Shown: piece after piece, positions 1-13,161 of the stretch
Position numbering within the stretch: position 1 is the stretch's first letter
Layout: each line of letters starts with the position of its first letter
Origin: Atherinomorus stipes
Taxonomy: Eukaryota; Chordata; Actinopteri; Atheriniformes; Atherinidae
Length of the DNA stretch: 64,000 nt
Direction: 5' to 3'
NCBI GenBank assembly: GCA_023101725.1
Contig: JALJCO010012606.1
Coordinates: 248,001 to 312,000, forward strand
Translations under genes and position numbers: made by a program
Notes under the pieces: generated by a model
What the model saw: only the letters and a program-made list of their open reading frames with translations
Told to the model about the DNA's origin: nothing
The model's database searches: none

Positions 1-99
1 TCCTTCTTCATTATGATGTTAATGATCATTTTCACCTTAACTTTGGAATTGGACTGATTGGGTCATTTTTAGCAGTTACAAGTTGGATATGAAAAATTT

Positions 100-238
100 G
101 AAAATCACCCTATTTTAAATAAATAAATACGACTTATAGTCCAGTGCGACTTATATATGTTTTTTTCCAGTTCATGATGCATTTTTTGACTGATGCAACT
201 TATACTCAGGAGCGACTTATAGTCCGGAAAATACGGTA
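100..238. repeat. Terminal part of a MITE-like DNA transposon
   Basis: The stretch repeats the phrase 'cgacttatagtcc' and ends in AAAATACGGTA. Its reverse complement, TACCGTATTTTCCGGAC, resembles the end of a small DNA element that is common in fish genomes. The matching left end is not visible. Family placement is from memory of similar repeats and is uncertain. Confidence 0.45.
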
Positions 239-382
239 AGAAACCCCTGGTCATTCACTTTATTTATAGCGAGTAGAATTAAAATTTAAAAAAAAAAAAA
301 AACCAAAAACACTGAAGCACAGAAAGTCATACTCTTCAACTCTCCATAAAGACAGTGAATCATATTCCATCCTCTTCCTCAC

Positions 383-3300
383 CTTCCTCATTCTTCAGTC
401 GGTCCAGCTGTCCTTTCTCCATCAACGCCTCGGCTTCCTTCACAAAGGCAATCATTCCTCCAAAGGGGGGAGACAGAATCTCCTCGATGAACTCCTGGAG
501 GGATGAGATCGAGGAAAAGCAGAGAGGAAACTTCAAAACCTCAGATGTCAAGAGATCAGACATTTTTTTGGACATTTTTGTGTTGGTAGTTTAAAAGTTA
601 AGTTTTAAATATCTTCACGTCACCAAGGAGGAAAAAATGTAATTTTCTTTAAATAAGACCCTTTAAAAGAAAAGAATTTTCTGATTCAGCTGAACTAAAT
701 GGTCATTTATTTTATAACCAACCTGAGTTGAAGAAGTGGTTACAACATGATTAGTCTTCAAAATTTACTCCTTTTTAAGAAGCTGCAGCAATCTGTCTGA
801 AGGTGAGTCATCTGACCTCTGATTGGACATTTTAATTAGTGCTTGATTATACTTACTGTATTTGTGCATCTTCACTTTTTTTTTTTTTTTACAAATACAA
901 ATCTTATTTACAATTGCACAAACAAATTTCTAAGACAGATTTTCATTCATAAGGTTATTAACTCTGATATACAACTAACAGTCATTTATAACCAGAAAAT
1001 CTTATTGATTCTAATTAAAACTTACAAAACTCATAAATCATATAAATAAATTATTATGATCAAACTGACCTGTGTTCTGGCCAGGAGCAACTGTTGGAAA
1101 CCTTCAACCTCCTTGCTGTCGTCTGCTGCCCTCTCCTGGACAAACAAGAGAAAAAAAAAAAAACAGAATATGAGATCAACAGAACAGTGGAGTCCCAATA
1201 GGTACATTTTTATTTTATCCCAATTAAAATAAAACAAACAGTTGACAGAAAAAAAAAAATTGTGACAGTTATACTGCATAACAATTTACAGTATGGACTG
1301 CATTTATTCATTCATTTTTTTAAGCTTTGGCTAAAAACAACATGCACAAACGATGATGATGTGTGGTGCTCACCATGAGGACGCTCAGCATCATGTCATA
1401 GTTGTTGATGAGGAAGATCAGCTGGTCTCTTCTGGAAGGAAACTCTGCGGCCATCTTCAGCACAAAGTTTTCCACCTCAACCTGGAAATAAAATTCACAT
1501 TCTCATTAAATGAAACAGAGTAATAATAATAATGAAAATAAAAATAGTGACTGAGATAAATTTTACTTTAATTAACCGTGGAAACAAAAAATGATGAAAA
1601 AAAAAATCAAGTTTTTTTTTGTTTTTGGTTGTCTTTTTGAATTTAGATTACAGTTTTCAGGAATGCTTTCGGGAATGTGAAGCACAACAAAACTGAATCC
1701 ATCTGGTAACAAACCAAGTGGAAGATGCAGGTGAAAATTGTGTGTTTGTGTGTGCGTTACCTGCAGCTGTCCTAGCAGAGCGTTTGTCCTCTCGTTAGGA
1801 AACGTCTGGTTGATGCTGACGATGGCTGACGAGAACTCAGCGTATCGGCGAGTGATCTGAAATCAGCAACATGCTTTACGTGATGAGAATCACTACATGA
1901 AATAAATACACGCTGCAGTGGAAGACGTGGATGATCCTATCTCAGGGTGAACTCACGTAGTGTGGTCTGGTGTCCAGCACTCCCAGTTTCTGAGGATCCG
2001 TGTTTCTGATGCTATGAATGTTCATCTCCAGAATCAGTTCAAACCTCGGCCACAGAAGCTCCAACACGGCCTCCCAGTATCTGAAAAACACACATGGGTT
2101 CAGTTAGAACTTCAATCTTTAGTAGATTACATTTTATTTTCTGTTGCTAAGGTGAGTTTAAGGCCTTCTGTCAAAGAAGCAACAAATTAAAGCTCATTTT
2201 GGCCTCTTGTTCTGCTGCTGGCACCTAACTTCAGAAAAAAGGCAAACCCAACTTTTCAATACCTGCTTAAAGAGGTTTTAGTCTTTTCATAAGCACTCCA
2301 GAGTTAGAAATCATCTAAAGCTCTTAGTTTTAGGCCTAATTTCATTTTTTCTTTTAGCCCTACCCCTTGCCACTTAAAATGGAGCCACAAAGGGGAGAGC
2401 TGAAAGTCACCCCTACAAATTAGGACACCCTTCAACAATTGCATACATCATCAGTGATACTCGCCGGCTTGTATGTAAGCAGATGCGCGCTGAGCTGTTG
2501 CCGGAAATCTTGAGAAATCAAGCCATCTGCAGCTGTGGGTTAGTTTTACTGATCTCACAACCACTGTAGATAATTAGGGCTGCCTGCAGAGCACCACTCG
2601 CTTTCAGTCTGGTAGCGTTTAAGTTACTGAAACTTCAATGTAGTACCAGTCATTTTTTTTCATGTGCATTTTAAAAAGAAATTGACTGTTAAACATTCAA
2701 ACAACATTAAACTAGACAATGCAACAGTTGTCATACATTTTCAAACTTTATCTATAATATTTACATTTGTGGATTTATTTGGAGTCATAGCAGCCATCTT
2801 GCTGGTGATTCACAAATTTGTCATACCCCTTTTTGGAAGAAATGATCTAATTAACCTAATGTAAAACGTCACTTTGACTCTGGCGTGTTGATAATTCGTC
2901 GCTTACATATTGAGGTTGATTACACATCATGTGTAAAGCCTTATCTGGAAGAGTCTTATCTTATTTGGCGCCAGTCGTCTGAGTAAACTGCTGAAAACAT
3001 GCTGTACACAACCAAGGACAGAGCTCTGCAGACAAGACTCAGAGAAGCAAGTTTTTCTGTGTGGCTCTCTGCTTGCAAAGCGACATTTGCTTATGTTCTT
3101 ATTAATTACTTTGCCAATAAATCTATTCTTTTATTCTTTCTCATCAGGCTCTTGGTAATTTTTTCTTTTTCCACAACACCCTTCATGTTAAGAGTGCATC
3201 TGAAAACCCTTTCTTTGAAGGGGTATATACCCCTACCATTACACATGAACGTGCAAAATGGAGGTTAAAGGGCTAAGGAGAATTGAGATTGGGCCTTCGT

Positions 3301-6300
3301 CTCTTAAAGGCCTCCTTCCACTGAAAACCCGTTTAACTTGCTCCTTCTGAAATACGGAGGGTTTCCCCTTGTTTACTTACACATGCTGACTTGCTAGCGT
3401 TGCATTCCCCCCAGTCGGCTGTGCTTCCTCATCAGAGAAACAATACGAAGAAAAGAGCGAATCGGGAACAGCCTTGCACTTCTACGTCACATTTCAAATA
3501 GCGTATCCCACGTGGGGTTTCTATCTGTCCATTGGAAGGCAGGTAACCCTCCACTACACACTAGAAGTGAAGACAGCACAACTGTAGCTTCGGAGTTGAG
3601 AAGCTAATTAGCTAACTGTTTGTTAGCATGGCGGAACAAACTTGTTTGTCGGCTCTATTTCCTGTCTGTAACAAAATAAGAGTGGAGGGCGGAGCTTCCT
3701 TCATACACTGATGGGAGGCAGCCAATCAGACGGAAATTCATGAGAAGGACCCGGAAAAGCCTGCCGTTGGACCACAAGCCTCTCTTCTAGTATACAAATA
3801 CAGCTGGATACAAAGATACCAGAAGGTTTTTTTAAACAGAAACAATGCAGAATGCATTCAATAATAATGGAGAACACAGAAATATCAATGAAATGACCAT
3901 GGAAGTACAACTTTAATGGTTTGATTATTTGTTGATTTGAGCTGCATCTTTTACTTTAGTTGCTCTGTTTATGCATCTTCTGTTTATTTCTTTTTCAAAA
4001 TCTCAACTATCTCTGACAATAACCGTCTTGCCACTACATTTCAACATCTTACCGTCTTTTATGCTACTTCTTGCTGTTCCTAGCAAAACTGGTCAAAATA
4101 CAGAGATGCTTGCCAAGAAGTTCATAAAGGACAGACTTAAAAGGATTTTAAAAGAATGCTGTGCACATTTTTTCTTTCACTGAGACACTGACTTGTCAAG
4201 AGCAGGGATGTTCCTCTTTGCTGTGATGGCTCTGAACCTGAGGATGATGTGGATACACAGGAAGATGGCGATGCTGTCGTAGCAGTCTGACACGTAGGTG
4301 GACATGCTCTTCTGCAGGAGACAGAACAGGATAGAAAGATAGTTCACAATCTGCATTTATGTAAATAGCCAACCTAGGCTCAGAGTCCAGTTTTATTCTA
4401 ATAATAAACTATATGGAATAGATGAACTAAGTTTGTAGAGAGCAGAGAATTACATCAAAGCTAAAATCTTAAACAAAATGCATAAGTTTAGCTGTTTTAA
4501 CCTGGGATAAACAGTTTCTCACCATGTTTGGATGATAGATACAGCAAATAATTCCTTAATAATAGATACAATACATTTCTGGAATATAATACTGTATTTT
4601 AACTGTTTTTGCAGCACAAGTTGAAAAACTTCATTGATCTTTGTTGGTGGAGTTTAATCCAGGATAAAAATGATTTTATGCCACATGAATAAACCTGATG
4701 TGAGCTAATTTGACATTTTAACATTTGACAACATTGAGAGGAGAAGGCATTCATACCAAGAACATGCTGAGAGTTTTTCCCATGATGCTGTTGAAGAGGT
4801 CGAGGGCGGAGTTTCCTGCCACCATGAAGAAGTCAGACAGGAAGAGGAATTCTCTGCAGCCGTTGTCCAGCAGAGCGTAGTGCTGACTGCGAAACAGCGT
4901 CTCATAGGGGTACTGAAAGCGTTTCAGAAAAACAGAACTGAAACTGTGTAATATCAAAAATATGAAGTGTTATAAAAAGAAAACCCTCTAAAAGTTCATA
5001 TTTGAGTTTTCTTGATTAAATAAAGACTTTACAACAAGGTGATGAGAGACTGCTTCTATTTCCCCTTACTGGGCTGTAATGAGTTCAGCAGGGACGTTTC
5101 TTTTTACAGATATCTACTGGATGCATAAAACTGAAAATGAAATGAATAGATTCTTACAGAAACTGTGAGCAGGAAAAAGACACATGCATGTGCATTACCA
5201 AAGCTGCAGGTGCAACTGAAACTCCCACTGGACCACCACCAGTCCCAGTCTCAGGGTGAGACTGGAACATCTCTTCTCTTTGCTGTTAATCTGCCACTTT
5301 AACCAGATCTCACCCTGCTGTCTCCCCTCTGAGCCGTGTGTGGAACCAGGATGGGTCCCTCCAGCTCTGCAGGACTCAGTATGGCCCCCCTCTGGCCTAA
5401 AGTGAAGATGGTGTTCCTGCTCTTCAAAGATGGTTTGGAGAAGAAACCTGCACCACTGAGTCAAGAAGCATCACGCTCAAAAGTTTCATGCTTGTCACTG
5501 AAATAAAAATGCGTTTTACATGAGTGAGACTGAAACTTTTATAGACAGTTTGTGATTTAGGAGGAATTAAAATGTTGAAACTTGTGCACAACAGTTCTCT
5601 CTCATTTCCTTCTACAGGCTTCACTCCTTCATTTAACATCTATTACCTTGAAAATATCACAGGCTAATTATTACTAGCTAAGGTGCAACTATTAAATTTA
5701 GAAAAGTGTTTTGCAGATTATCACATTTGCTATCAAAGCGATGTATTCTGTTTAAGTCCTAAATTTGAAGGACAGAGTAATGGCTTGCTGGATGTCAGAG
5801 TATCAGGCATAAACTGATGCATAAAAACAATCAGCTTAGCTGTTTAAGAACGTCTTAATGTATGTCAAAAAATATTTGAGGCAGCTGAAACTTTAATATA
5901 AACTTTAGAAAAAAGAAAAAAAAAATCAACTGTTTAGTTTTTTAAAGCAAAGGCTGCATGTGTCTGCTCTGTTCCCTCGTTTCAAGTTTAACTGCATGAA
6001 AAAGCGTGGTAAAAAATGTTATTCTTATAAAAAAAAAAAAAAAAAAAGGCTGAAGGAGACATTAAAGGATATCTTTCTTGGCTGTGTCTTCTACTCCCAT
6101 CAGGTCATCTTTATCTGCCACCTCCTCGTACTGCAGCAGGACAGAGAAACATTTAGAGTGGACCAGAGGTGGAAACATGCAGTTACAAATGATGAAACAG
6201 AAATGAACTCGTGGAAGTCATGATCTTAAACAAAAGCTGACCGACAGACCTGCACTTTCAGCAGCCTGCCGCTGTATGACTTGAAGTAACTGTAGTAAAT

Positions 6301-9300
6301 CTTGCTCATAGTGTCCACGTACTCGTCTCTCACCTCCTTAGCAACCGTTCTCTCATTGGCCAAAAGGAACTGATAAAAAAATCTAAAGAACAAACAGCAA
6401 TCAGTCAGTGTATTAATTTCAAACTACAACTGATTTCAAATACATAACAATATAACATGACTGTTGATTACTGTTACATCTAATAATAAATTTTGAAAAC
6501 ACACCGTGATGGCAAAAACCTAAAATAAAGCTATTATAAATGATGAAACTGTGTTAAGGGTATATTGTTATTTATCAAGCATCCTATTATTGGAAAGTAG
6601 GGATGCACGATATAATCGGCCCCCTATCGGTATCGGCCTATATCGGCCTTAAAGGGACATTGTGTAATTGGGAGCAGCTCACTCGTACTTTTCATGCTGC
6701 ATTCGCGTGAAACCGGGCAGACCGACGACAGCCGATGCATGTAAAGTTATCAGCAGCCTCGATGTGAAGAAGTGGTCTGTCAGTTACAGTGACATCAGTC
6801 CACATCTGATTTGTTGTCATAGTGATGTCGTATTGTTTTCCCTGACCCATGTTTTACCGTCTTTCGCTCGGCTTCATTGATTAAAATGACATCTGGTTTG
6901 TTACCAACGGCCGTCTGCCCGACTGCACGTGAACCCAGCATCAGTCAGACGCTAGTCTCCCCCCTCTCTAGCGCGGTGACTTTTCAAAGGCATTACCTCG
7001 AACTGAGCTGAAAACTCCGGTGTGTCCGGTGAGTTTCTGTGTTTTCCTATTGTCACGCTTCTCCTGAACGCAAAAACATGGCGATACGACATGGCAGCCT
7101 CCACCGAGCCGCCCCGCTCGATGTATAAATGAATGATACGAACGGCAAATTTAGAACTTACAGGAGCACTTCAGTTTGTTGATGGGAGTGATTACTGATT
7201 AATGAAAAAACACTTTTGAACCAAATAATCAGTTTTTGTGAATAAAACACAGGAGAACTTACACAATATCCCTTTAAAACTGAATGTCAGACATCGGCCA
7301 CCCCACCAATATTTAACTGATATTTAAACAATCAGCCCGCTGTTTCTAAAGTCTAAAAAAACCCCAAAACAACTTTTTTTACAGACTTTAAAACTAAAAA
7401 AAGACTACGGATGGGAAAAAATATCGATACACTATAATATCGCAATATTTTCATGTGCTGATATCATATTGACATTTAAAAACACAGTGTTGATTTATTT
7501 TACGAACAAAATCTCGCGAGAATTCATGAAATATCGCGAGAGTTTTTAACAGAACGATGCAAGATTTTGTAAGTAAAATGGATCGATACTGTGTTTTTAA
7601 ATATCAATTTGATATCAGCATATGAAAATATTGCAATATTTCAGTGTGTCGATATTTTTTCCCACCCCTATTTTTCAAAGTGTCAAAAACTGATAACAAA
7701 ACTGCTATTTGCAATGACAGCTTACTTTTTTTCAGCTTTAATATCGGTATTGATAGCGGTGATTGGCCACGAGTTTTAAAATATCGGATATTGGCCAAAA
7801 TTCCAATATTGTGCATCCCTATTGGAAAGTTTCCACCTGTACATACCGGTACTTCAGCAAAGTGTTCTGTGGGATCTGGTAGTTTGTCATCGGTTTCCTG
7901 AAGGAGTAAATCTTCTGAAGAATGAACTCTCTTATCTTTGAAACCGCCTGAGGTGAAGATCAAATAAATGTTATTTTCAGTTTGAAGAGGCGTGAACTCA
8001 AACATGCACAACCAATAATCTGGATAATTTTTGGTTGTTTTTATTTACATTTCTAGAAAAAATGCTGGATGATTCAACATGTTAAACATGTTAGTGCAGA
8101 AATTCAATAAAATCTGTAGTATCCTATTCTTTTTTGTTTGTATATATTGTATTTGTCACTCTGAATACCGGCTTCACTTTTACTTAACTTTCTGAGCATG
8201 TATACAATTTCAAACTTTTTTTGTTTTACTTGCACTAAAAACATGCAAAATCTATTACTGTATCAGCTCATCTACTCACAACTTGTTAATTAATTGGATT
8301 TTTACGATCAAATATTTTAGATTTTTGTCTTAAAAATCAAATTTTTTTCCAAACTTAATATACTCAAAAATGTAATTACTTAGTAGCTAAAGCTCCTAAC
8401 TGTTGCAATGAGTTACCTTGAGTTTTAAGCGGTCAACAATATCCTGAATGTCAGAGCAGGCCAGAGTCTCCCTGAAGCTCAGTTCTTTGGCAAAGTTGAT
8501 CTTGTTGTTGAGCTCATGGAGCTGTTCCAGAAACTCTTGCTCCGTCACCGGACTGTCCAGGATGGTTCTGAGCGAAGACAAGACAGCAAAGAGCACAACA
8601 CATGGAGCTCAGACTGGAGTTCATTATGTGTTCATGTCTGAACAGAATCTGCTTCGATGCTGTGCGGAAAAGAAAAAAAAAATTGAAAATAATTTTCTTT
8701 TCTTCCCCTTTTTAAACCACTGAGGACAAATATCATAGAGGACTAACAACAGGCTTCTTTATGGAATTATCTAACATTTACCACATATCTACATCAGTCT
8801 AAACAGCTTTGGATGAAGGTTTTACTACAAATCAGAGTCAGAATTTTGGTTAACACGGTTCCGATCTGTAGTATTAAAAGATTTCTTTATCCAGGTAAAC
8901 AAATATTTCAGAATTGTACACTCCTAAAACAGCAGTGACTTTTGTCCACCATTTACTGGGTAAAGAACCATATTTGGCCACTTCATTGGCCAAACCCACA
9001 GAACCACACACCCACTCATCAAGGTCAGGCTACGTCTCAGATACTTCAGTCCAATTGGCTTTCAACACAAAGATGAGAAGAAACTGCAGTATTGACTACT
9101 TACAACTTTTGTTATTCTAGAAAAAAAAATGTAATCAAGCTTTAAAGTCTTGTACCATCCTCCAGTACAACAATAACTCACTTCTCTATGGTAGAAATTG
9201 AACAGTTCCAAGTATTTCAGTGAGTGTTTGATAAAAAGTAAAGCAGGTTTTCCACAAATAACAATCTCTGAGATTTTCTAATGTATTCAGCGCAGTTTCA

Positions 9301-12300
9301 GTCATGCTGTTTGCAGCTGGTGAACCTACGAGATCATGGCTCCGGGCACAACCAGCTCGTCCACCAGCTGGCTGAGCTGGCTGCGAACCGCCTGCCTGTT
9401 CTTCAGCCGGATGTTCATGCTGACCGACTGTTGCTGCAGGGTCTGGATCTCACTGCTGATGGAGGACAGGTCACTCTGGAAACCACTCAGCATACCCTCC
9501 ATACGCTGGGGAAAAAAAGGAAAACATTCAAAAACTCTTCCCTGATCTCAGCTCTGATGTTCTGTGTTTTAAAATGAAGAGAAGTTCTACATCAAGCTTT
9601 TTCAGTAAGTTAGGGAGAGGATTAACAGCCCCGAGATTTACTCTGTTTCAACCGATAACACTGAACTAAACTAGATAATATATCCAATCACACAACTGGT
9701 AAATAAATGAGCAATTTAATTCACTGTTGTTTCTAATATCAGAGCCGAGCTTGGAAAGATGGTTTGTAGTTGCCTCCCCTTCAATCTGGAACTCCTTTCA
9801 GCAGAAACAAAACATTATCTAATTCAGAGAAATCCTTAATAAGTTACAATATTTAAGAGTTAAAACATCATCAAGTATCTGGGATTTTAATTGAAATAAA
9901 ACAAGGTTTTATGTCCAACGAATCCTACCTGAATAAATACTGGTTACAAGAATCTATCATCAATTCAGCCAAATACTGACCTGCAGAGGGATGCAGGATG
10001 AGTGTGAAGTTGTGTTGTATTGTCTTACCTCCAGTATTGAGTCGCAGGCAGTGATCTGGTTGTGCAGAAGAGCAATGTTCTGACTCTCCTTAATGTCTGG
10101 TAATGAATGCTCAGGAGAACTACATACATCACACTCAAAGTATTAAATAAAGATGCACCATAGAAAACTGAAAATTGCCTTTAACTGAGTTATCATTGTA
10201 AATGCTTTTTTAACTGATCTTGTAAAACACTCCTATGCTTCAATATTTCATCTAAGAACATTTTTGATGACACATCTTTCCTAGTACTTGCATCAGTCAT
10301 ACAATCAGTCTGATAATGTGGAGCTGCTACATACAGTCATCCTCAAAATTAGTCATACCCTCCAATTAAAGAAGGAAAAAAAAATCAGCTGTCAGTGAAA
10401 TAAGTTGAAACTGACATAAGTAATAATAAATAAAAATTCTATGAAAATCGTGGCATTGATTTTGAATTATGGTTTTAAAGAACTATTAAAAACAAACACA
10501 AAAAAATAAAAACAAGTAATTTTGTAAATCTTTACTTATTATTAGTTTCTTTAGCTTCTTGTTATTTGAATTACTATTGTGAGTTTAGCCTTTTCTTAAA
10601 TTGGAGGGTATGAATAATTTTGAGGACGACTGCATATACTTAGCTCCTTTTCTGGGAATGTAAATTCAAAAGCATTACCTAAGAAAATAAGCTGACTGAC
10701 TGTAAAAATAAACTTACTCTTTTGTGCTAACCTGATTTAATTTAATAGAATGAAAACTTTTCAAATGATCTGTTTATAGACAGACCATCCACTCATTTTG
10801 GTCTGTTTACATCCAGCTTTAAAAATACGGTGTAAAAATCTTGTTTGAGGCAAAATGCTTTAGTACAGGGAGACAGTCCGCTATCTGACAGAAACACAAG
10901 TTGATGACAAGCAAACCAAGTGGCTTCAAAGTTCAATTTTTGTGTGTCCTAAAAATTATTCATGGTCAGGAAGCTCTTCCAAGTCTGCTAAAGGATACAG
11001 TCTTTAATGGAGGCCTGTTCGATCTTCTGCAGCTCTGTCTCCACCTGTTTGGAGTACTGACGGAGGTCAACACCCTGATAACATACAGGAGGAGAATTTT
11101 ATCAATACAACTGAAATATAAATATTTAGGAGAAAACCGTCAAAAAAATGTCTTTTTTTTCCAGCAGGAATTCAAAAATATTAAAAAGCACAACATAAGA
11201 AAAAGCTTTAAGAGATTTTATTGTCATGTGAAACATTTGGACACACCCTATTCTTTATATAGCATTTGCGCTGTTGTTAAGCCAACCAATTTCATTACAA
11301 TCACAGGAAGATTTTCCTGTAAATAAGCTATGCCAAGAAGAAGGTGGTGTTATTTTCCCCTTCTTATTTCAGCCACAGTAATGCCAGACAGAGGTTTTCT
11401 TGGGACACTACAAACACAGATTCAACCTACTATGACAAAAAAAGAAACAAAACAAAAAACCTCAGAGCAAAAGACAAGTCAGCCTTCCTTTAAGGACATG
11501 AAGGTTTCAAGACTTTTCAAAAGCCAAAACCACCGAGATGAGAAGTGCTTGACAAATGACAACTTTCCCAGAAAAGAAAAGAACGAAAAGTTGCCACTGT
11601 TGCAGAGAAGACATTTGTTTGAATGACCAGTCTCAGAAATCAGCAGTTAATAACGTTTCATGTCAGAAACCACATTAATACTTTACAGGTATGATGAGGT
11701 GGACACATCTTGCTAACACAAGACTGTGGAAATCAAACCTTAAAAAGAAACCACTGCTGAAGAAGATCAAGAGAAAGAGCAGAACTGCTTGCCTAAAGAA
11801 ACAAATATCTGTTGAATATTTAAACATTACTACAGTTACTGAATAAAACTGCAAGAAAATACAAGTGTGCCAAAACTTTTCACTTTTATTGCACATTTGA
11901 AAAAAGGCTTTCACTGTGTGTTTGTGCAGTAATGTTTTTACCGTTTTCAGTGCCTCCTTTACAAGATCATCTTCCAGATTGGCCTGAATATGAACTGCAG
12001 GGGAAAAAGGGAATAATACTTAATGTCTACATAAATCTTTAGAAACTCTTGAAACTAGATTCCTGGCAGATGTTTTTCTCTAAAACTGATAAACATTCAA
12101 CGCTGTATTTTTACTATTATCACGCAAAACGTAAATGACTTAGTACGAGCTTGGGACATAAGAGACATATTTTAATAACTAGGTTCTGACTTACTATCCA
12201 CTTCATCTAAGATAAACTCATCAGTGGTGAGGTCCAGTTCTCCCAGGTTGAGGTTGGCAATGTCTCCATCAGTCTTCTGAAGAGAAGACAAAACAACAAA

Positions 12301-13161
12301 CAAAAGAGGAGGGGAAAGCCAAACAAACAAGATCATGAACAAATATTTATTTCAGAAAGCTTTGGTGAGTTGTGCCTTGTTTACAGTTGCAATTTTTCAT
12401 TCTCAGTATGAACTGATATATAACTGAACTCCTTGGATCCTATAAAAACTTCATCCCTGTAAAGAAACTGTTTTCTAACAAGTGCTCAAGCTCCCAAGAT
12501 GTTACTTGAACACTTCTAAGTGTGTTGTGTGGAATTAGCTCCAATATCTTGGCTGCAGAAACACTGCTCGCCAGTTATGATAAAGTAGAACATAAATAAT
12601 AGAGAAAGAGGCCCTTCACAAGTTAAAAAATGATGTTGTCATGCCATGTCTGATGAACGTACTGCGGTGTTACTAACGATTCGATCTTCTGTTAATTTAT
12701 TCACTCAGGATTTTAGGATTAAATTAGATATTAGTAAAATACAATAATCAGCGTCACAACAGCAAAATGTTTTGATGTTACCATAGACTGTGATGCTGAT
12801 AGACATTTCCAGATGTTTTATTCATTCCAAACAATTATTGGTATTAACAAATAAAAGAACAATGATCGTTCCATCTACCATGAGAACTTGTTTTAAACGC
12901 CAAACTACATACTTTAGTAGACCTGGCTATCTCACCTGACAGCTCATCAGTAAAGCTAGCCAGTGCATCAATGCTAATGGGAAGCAGGAATGACAGTACA
13001 CAGAAAGAGCTCAATATTTAACTTTCCCCCCACAGTAACAATCAGTCAGATCACAACTGTATTACCTCATCTTGTAGATACGCCATAGCGATTTCTGTTG
13101 GGTTAGCAGCTGTGTTTACATCAGTACCAGCTCCAACGGAACCTGCTACAACCTCCGCCAT
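383..13161 (-). CDS. vps52: vps52: VPS52 subunit of the GARP/EARP tethering complexes (18 exons, 3' end outside window)
   Basis: VPS52 is the core coiled-coil subunit shared by GARP (endosome-to-trans-Golgi retrograde tethering) and EARP (endosomal recycling). Coding exons on the minus strand are 13066-13161, 12195-12276, 11942-11994, 10999-11074, 10029-10096, 9330-9505, 8417-8567, 7847-7947, 6250-6382, 6073-6130, 5314-5447, 4757-4912, 4193-4311, 1957-2080, 1761-1856, 1374-1481, 1070-1135 and 383-494. Reading phase is continuous across all 17 junctions (1909 coding bases, 636 codons). All splice sites are GT-AG except the intron at 5448-6072. The protein starts MAEVVAGSVGAG and contains family-typical stretches such as TDEFILDEVD, HNQITACD, YRFFYQF, FRSQHYALLDN, FLCIHIILRF, NNYDMML and LSPPFGGMIAFVKEAEAL. 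The human protein is about 723 aa, so roughly 85 C-terminal residues are missing to the left of the window. The start codon is the first ATG after the promoter shared with rps18. I inferred identity from remembered family sequence, not from a search. Confidence 0.95.
2355..3275. repeat. Possible MITE in vps52 intron 13
   Basis: The left end reads TAGCCCTACCCC and the right end AAAGGGCTA, so the outermost bases (TTAGCCCT) are inverted. Near the right end is another short inverted run, GGGGTATATACCCC. I found no target-site duplication and only partial terminal symmetry, so the boundaries are tentative. It lies in the large intron between the exons at 4193-4311 and 1957-2080. The rest of that intron (3276-4192) shows no feature I can name. 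Confidence 0.3.
5448..6072 (-). other. vps52: U12-type intron with AT-AG ends in vps52
   Basis: The exon at 6073-6130 ends in codons for ...TAKK plus one base and is followed directly by ATATCCTTT, which matches the U12 5' splice-site consensus. No GT donor fits the conserved protein there, and reading on gives a stop within a few codons. The next exon (5314-5447) resumes in phase with GFFSKPSL. A U12-like branch sequence TTCTTGAC lies at 5460-5467, with its branch A 13 bases before the acceptor. The acceptor reads GTGCAG, so the intron is AT-AG rather than AT-AC. Confidence 0.85.
6653..7273. mobile_element. TTAA-flanked MITE nested inside the hAT-like element
   Basis: A 621-bp insert is bounded by TTAA at 6649-6652 and 7274-7277. 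Its inverted ends are AGGGACATTGTGTAA and AGGGATATTGTGTAA (reverse complement of the right end). The two related hAT copies in the window carry a single TTAA at the matching position (25267-25270 and 21518-21521), which are natural empty sites. TTAA duplication is typical of piggyBac and Kolobok elements; I cannot decide which. No coding frame of note. Confidence 0.8.
7408..7671. repeat. Long palindromic segment inside the hAT-like element
   Basis: The left arm contains GGGAAAAAATATCGATACAC and the right arm GTGTCGATATTTTTTCCC, an inverted pair about 260 bp apart with further pairing inward (GATATCA, AAAATATTG). Between the arms are TCTCGCGAGA and a second CGCGAGAG. Parts of the same palindrome occur in the copies at 21240-21375 and 25380-25615, so it is either an old nested MITE or an internal part of this hAT family. 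Confidence 0.6.
10334..10632. mobile_element. Tc1/mariner-like MITE (deletion derivative)
   Basis: Inverted ends CAGTCATCCTCAAAATTA and TAATTTTGAGGACGACTG bound a 299-bp element in vps52 intron 4. The left flank is TA and the right flank CA, as expected from a TA duplication with one mutated copy. The sequence matches, in inverted orientation and with the middle deleted, the longer copies at 27230-27649 and 37375-37893. Confidence 0.7.

Larger units (their letters stand above)
6598..7821. mobile_element. Non-autonomous hAT-like transposon with 8-bp target duplication
   Basis: The element starts TAGGGATGCACGATAT and ends in the inverted ATATTGTGCATCCCTA. It is flanked by a perfect 8-bp direct repeat, TTGGAAAG, at 6590-6597 and 7822-7829. 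Eight-bp duplications and this terminal type fit the hAT superfamily. There is no transposase frame. It sits in vps52 intron 8, and its edge is only 25 bases inside the donor site of the exon at 7847-7947. Related copies are at 21240-21562 (inverted, truncated) and 25215-25769. It contains a later nested insertion at 6653-7273. Confidence 0.85.
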
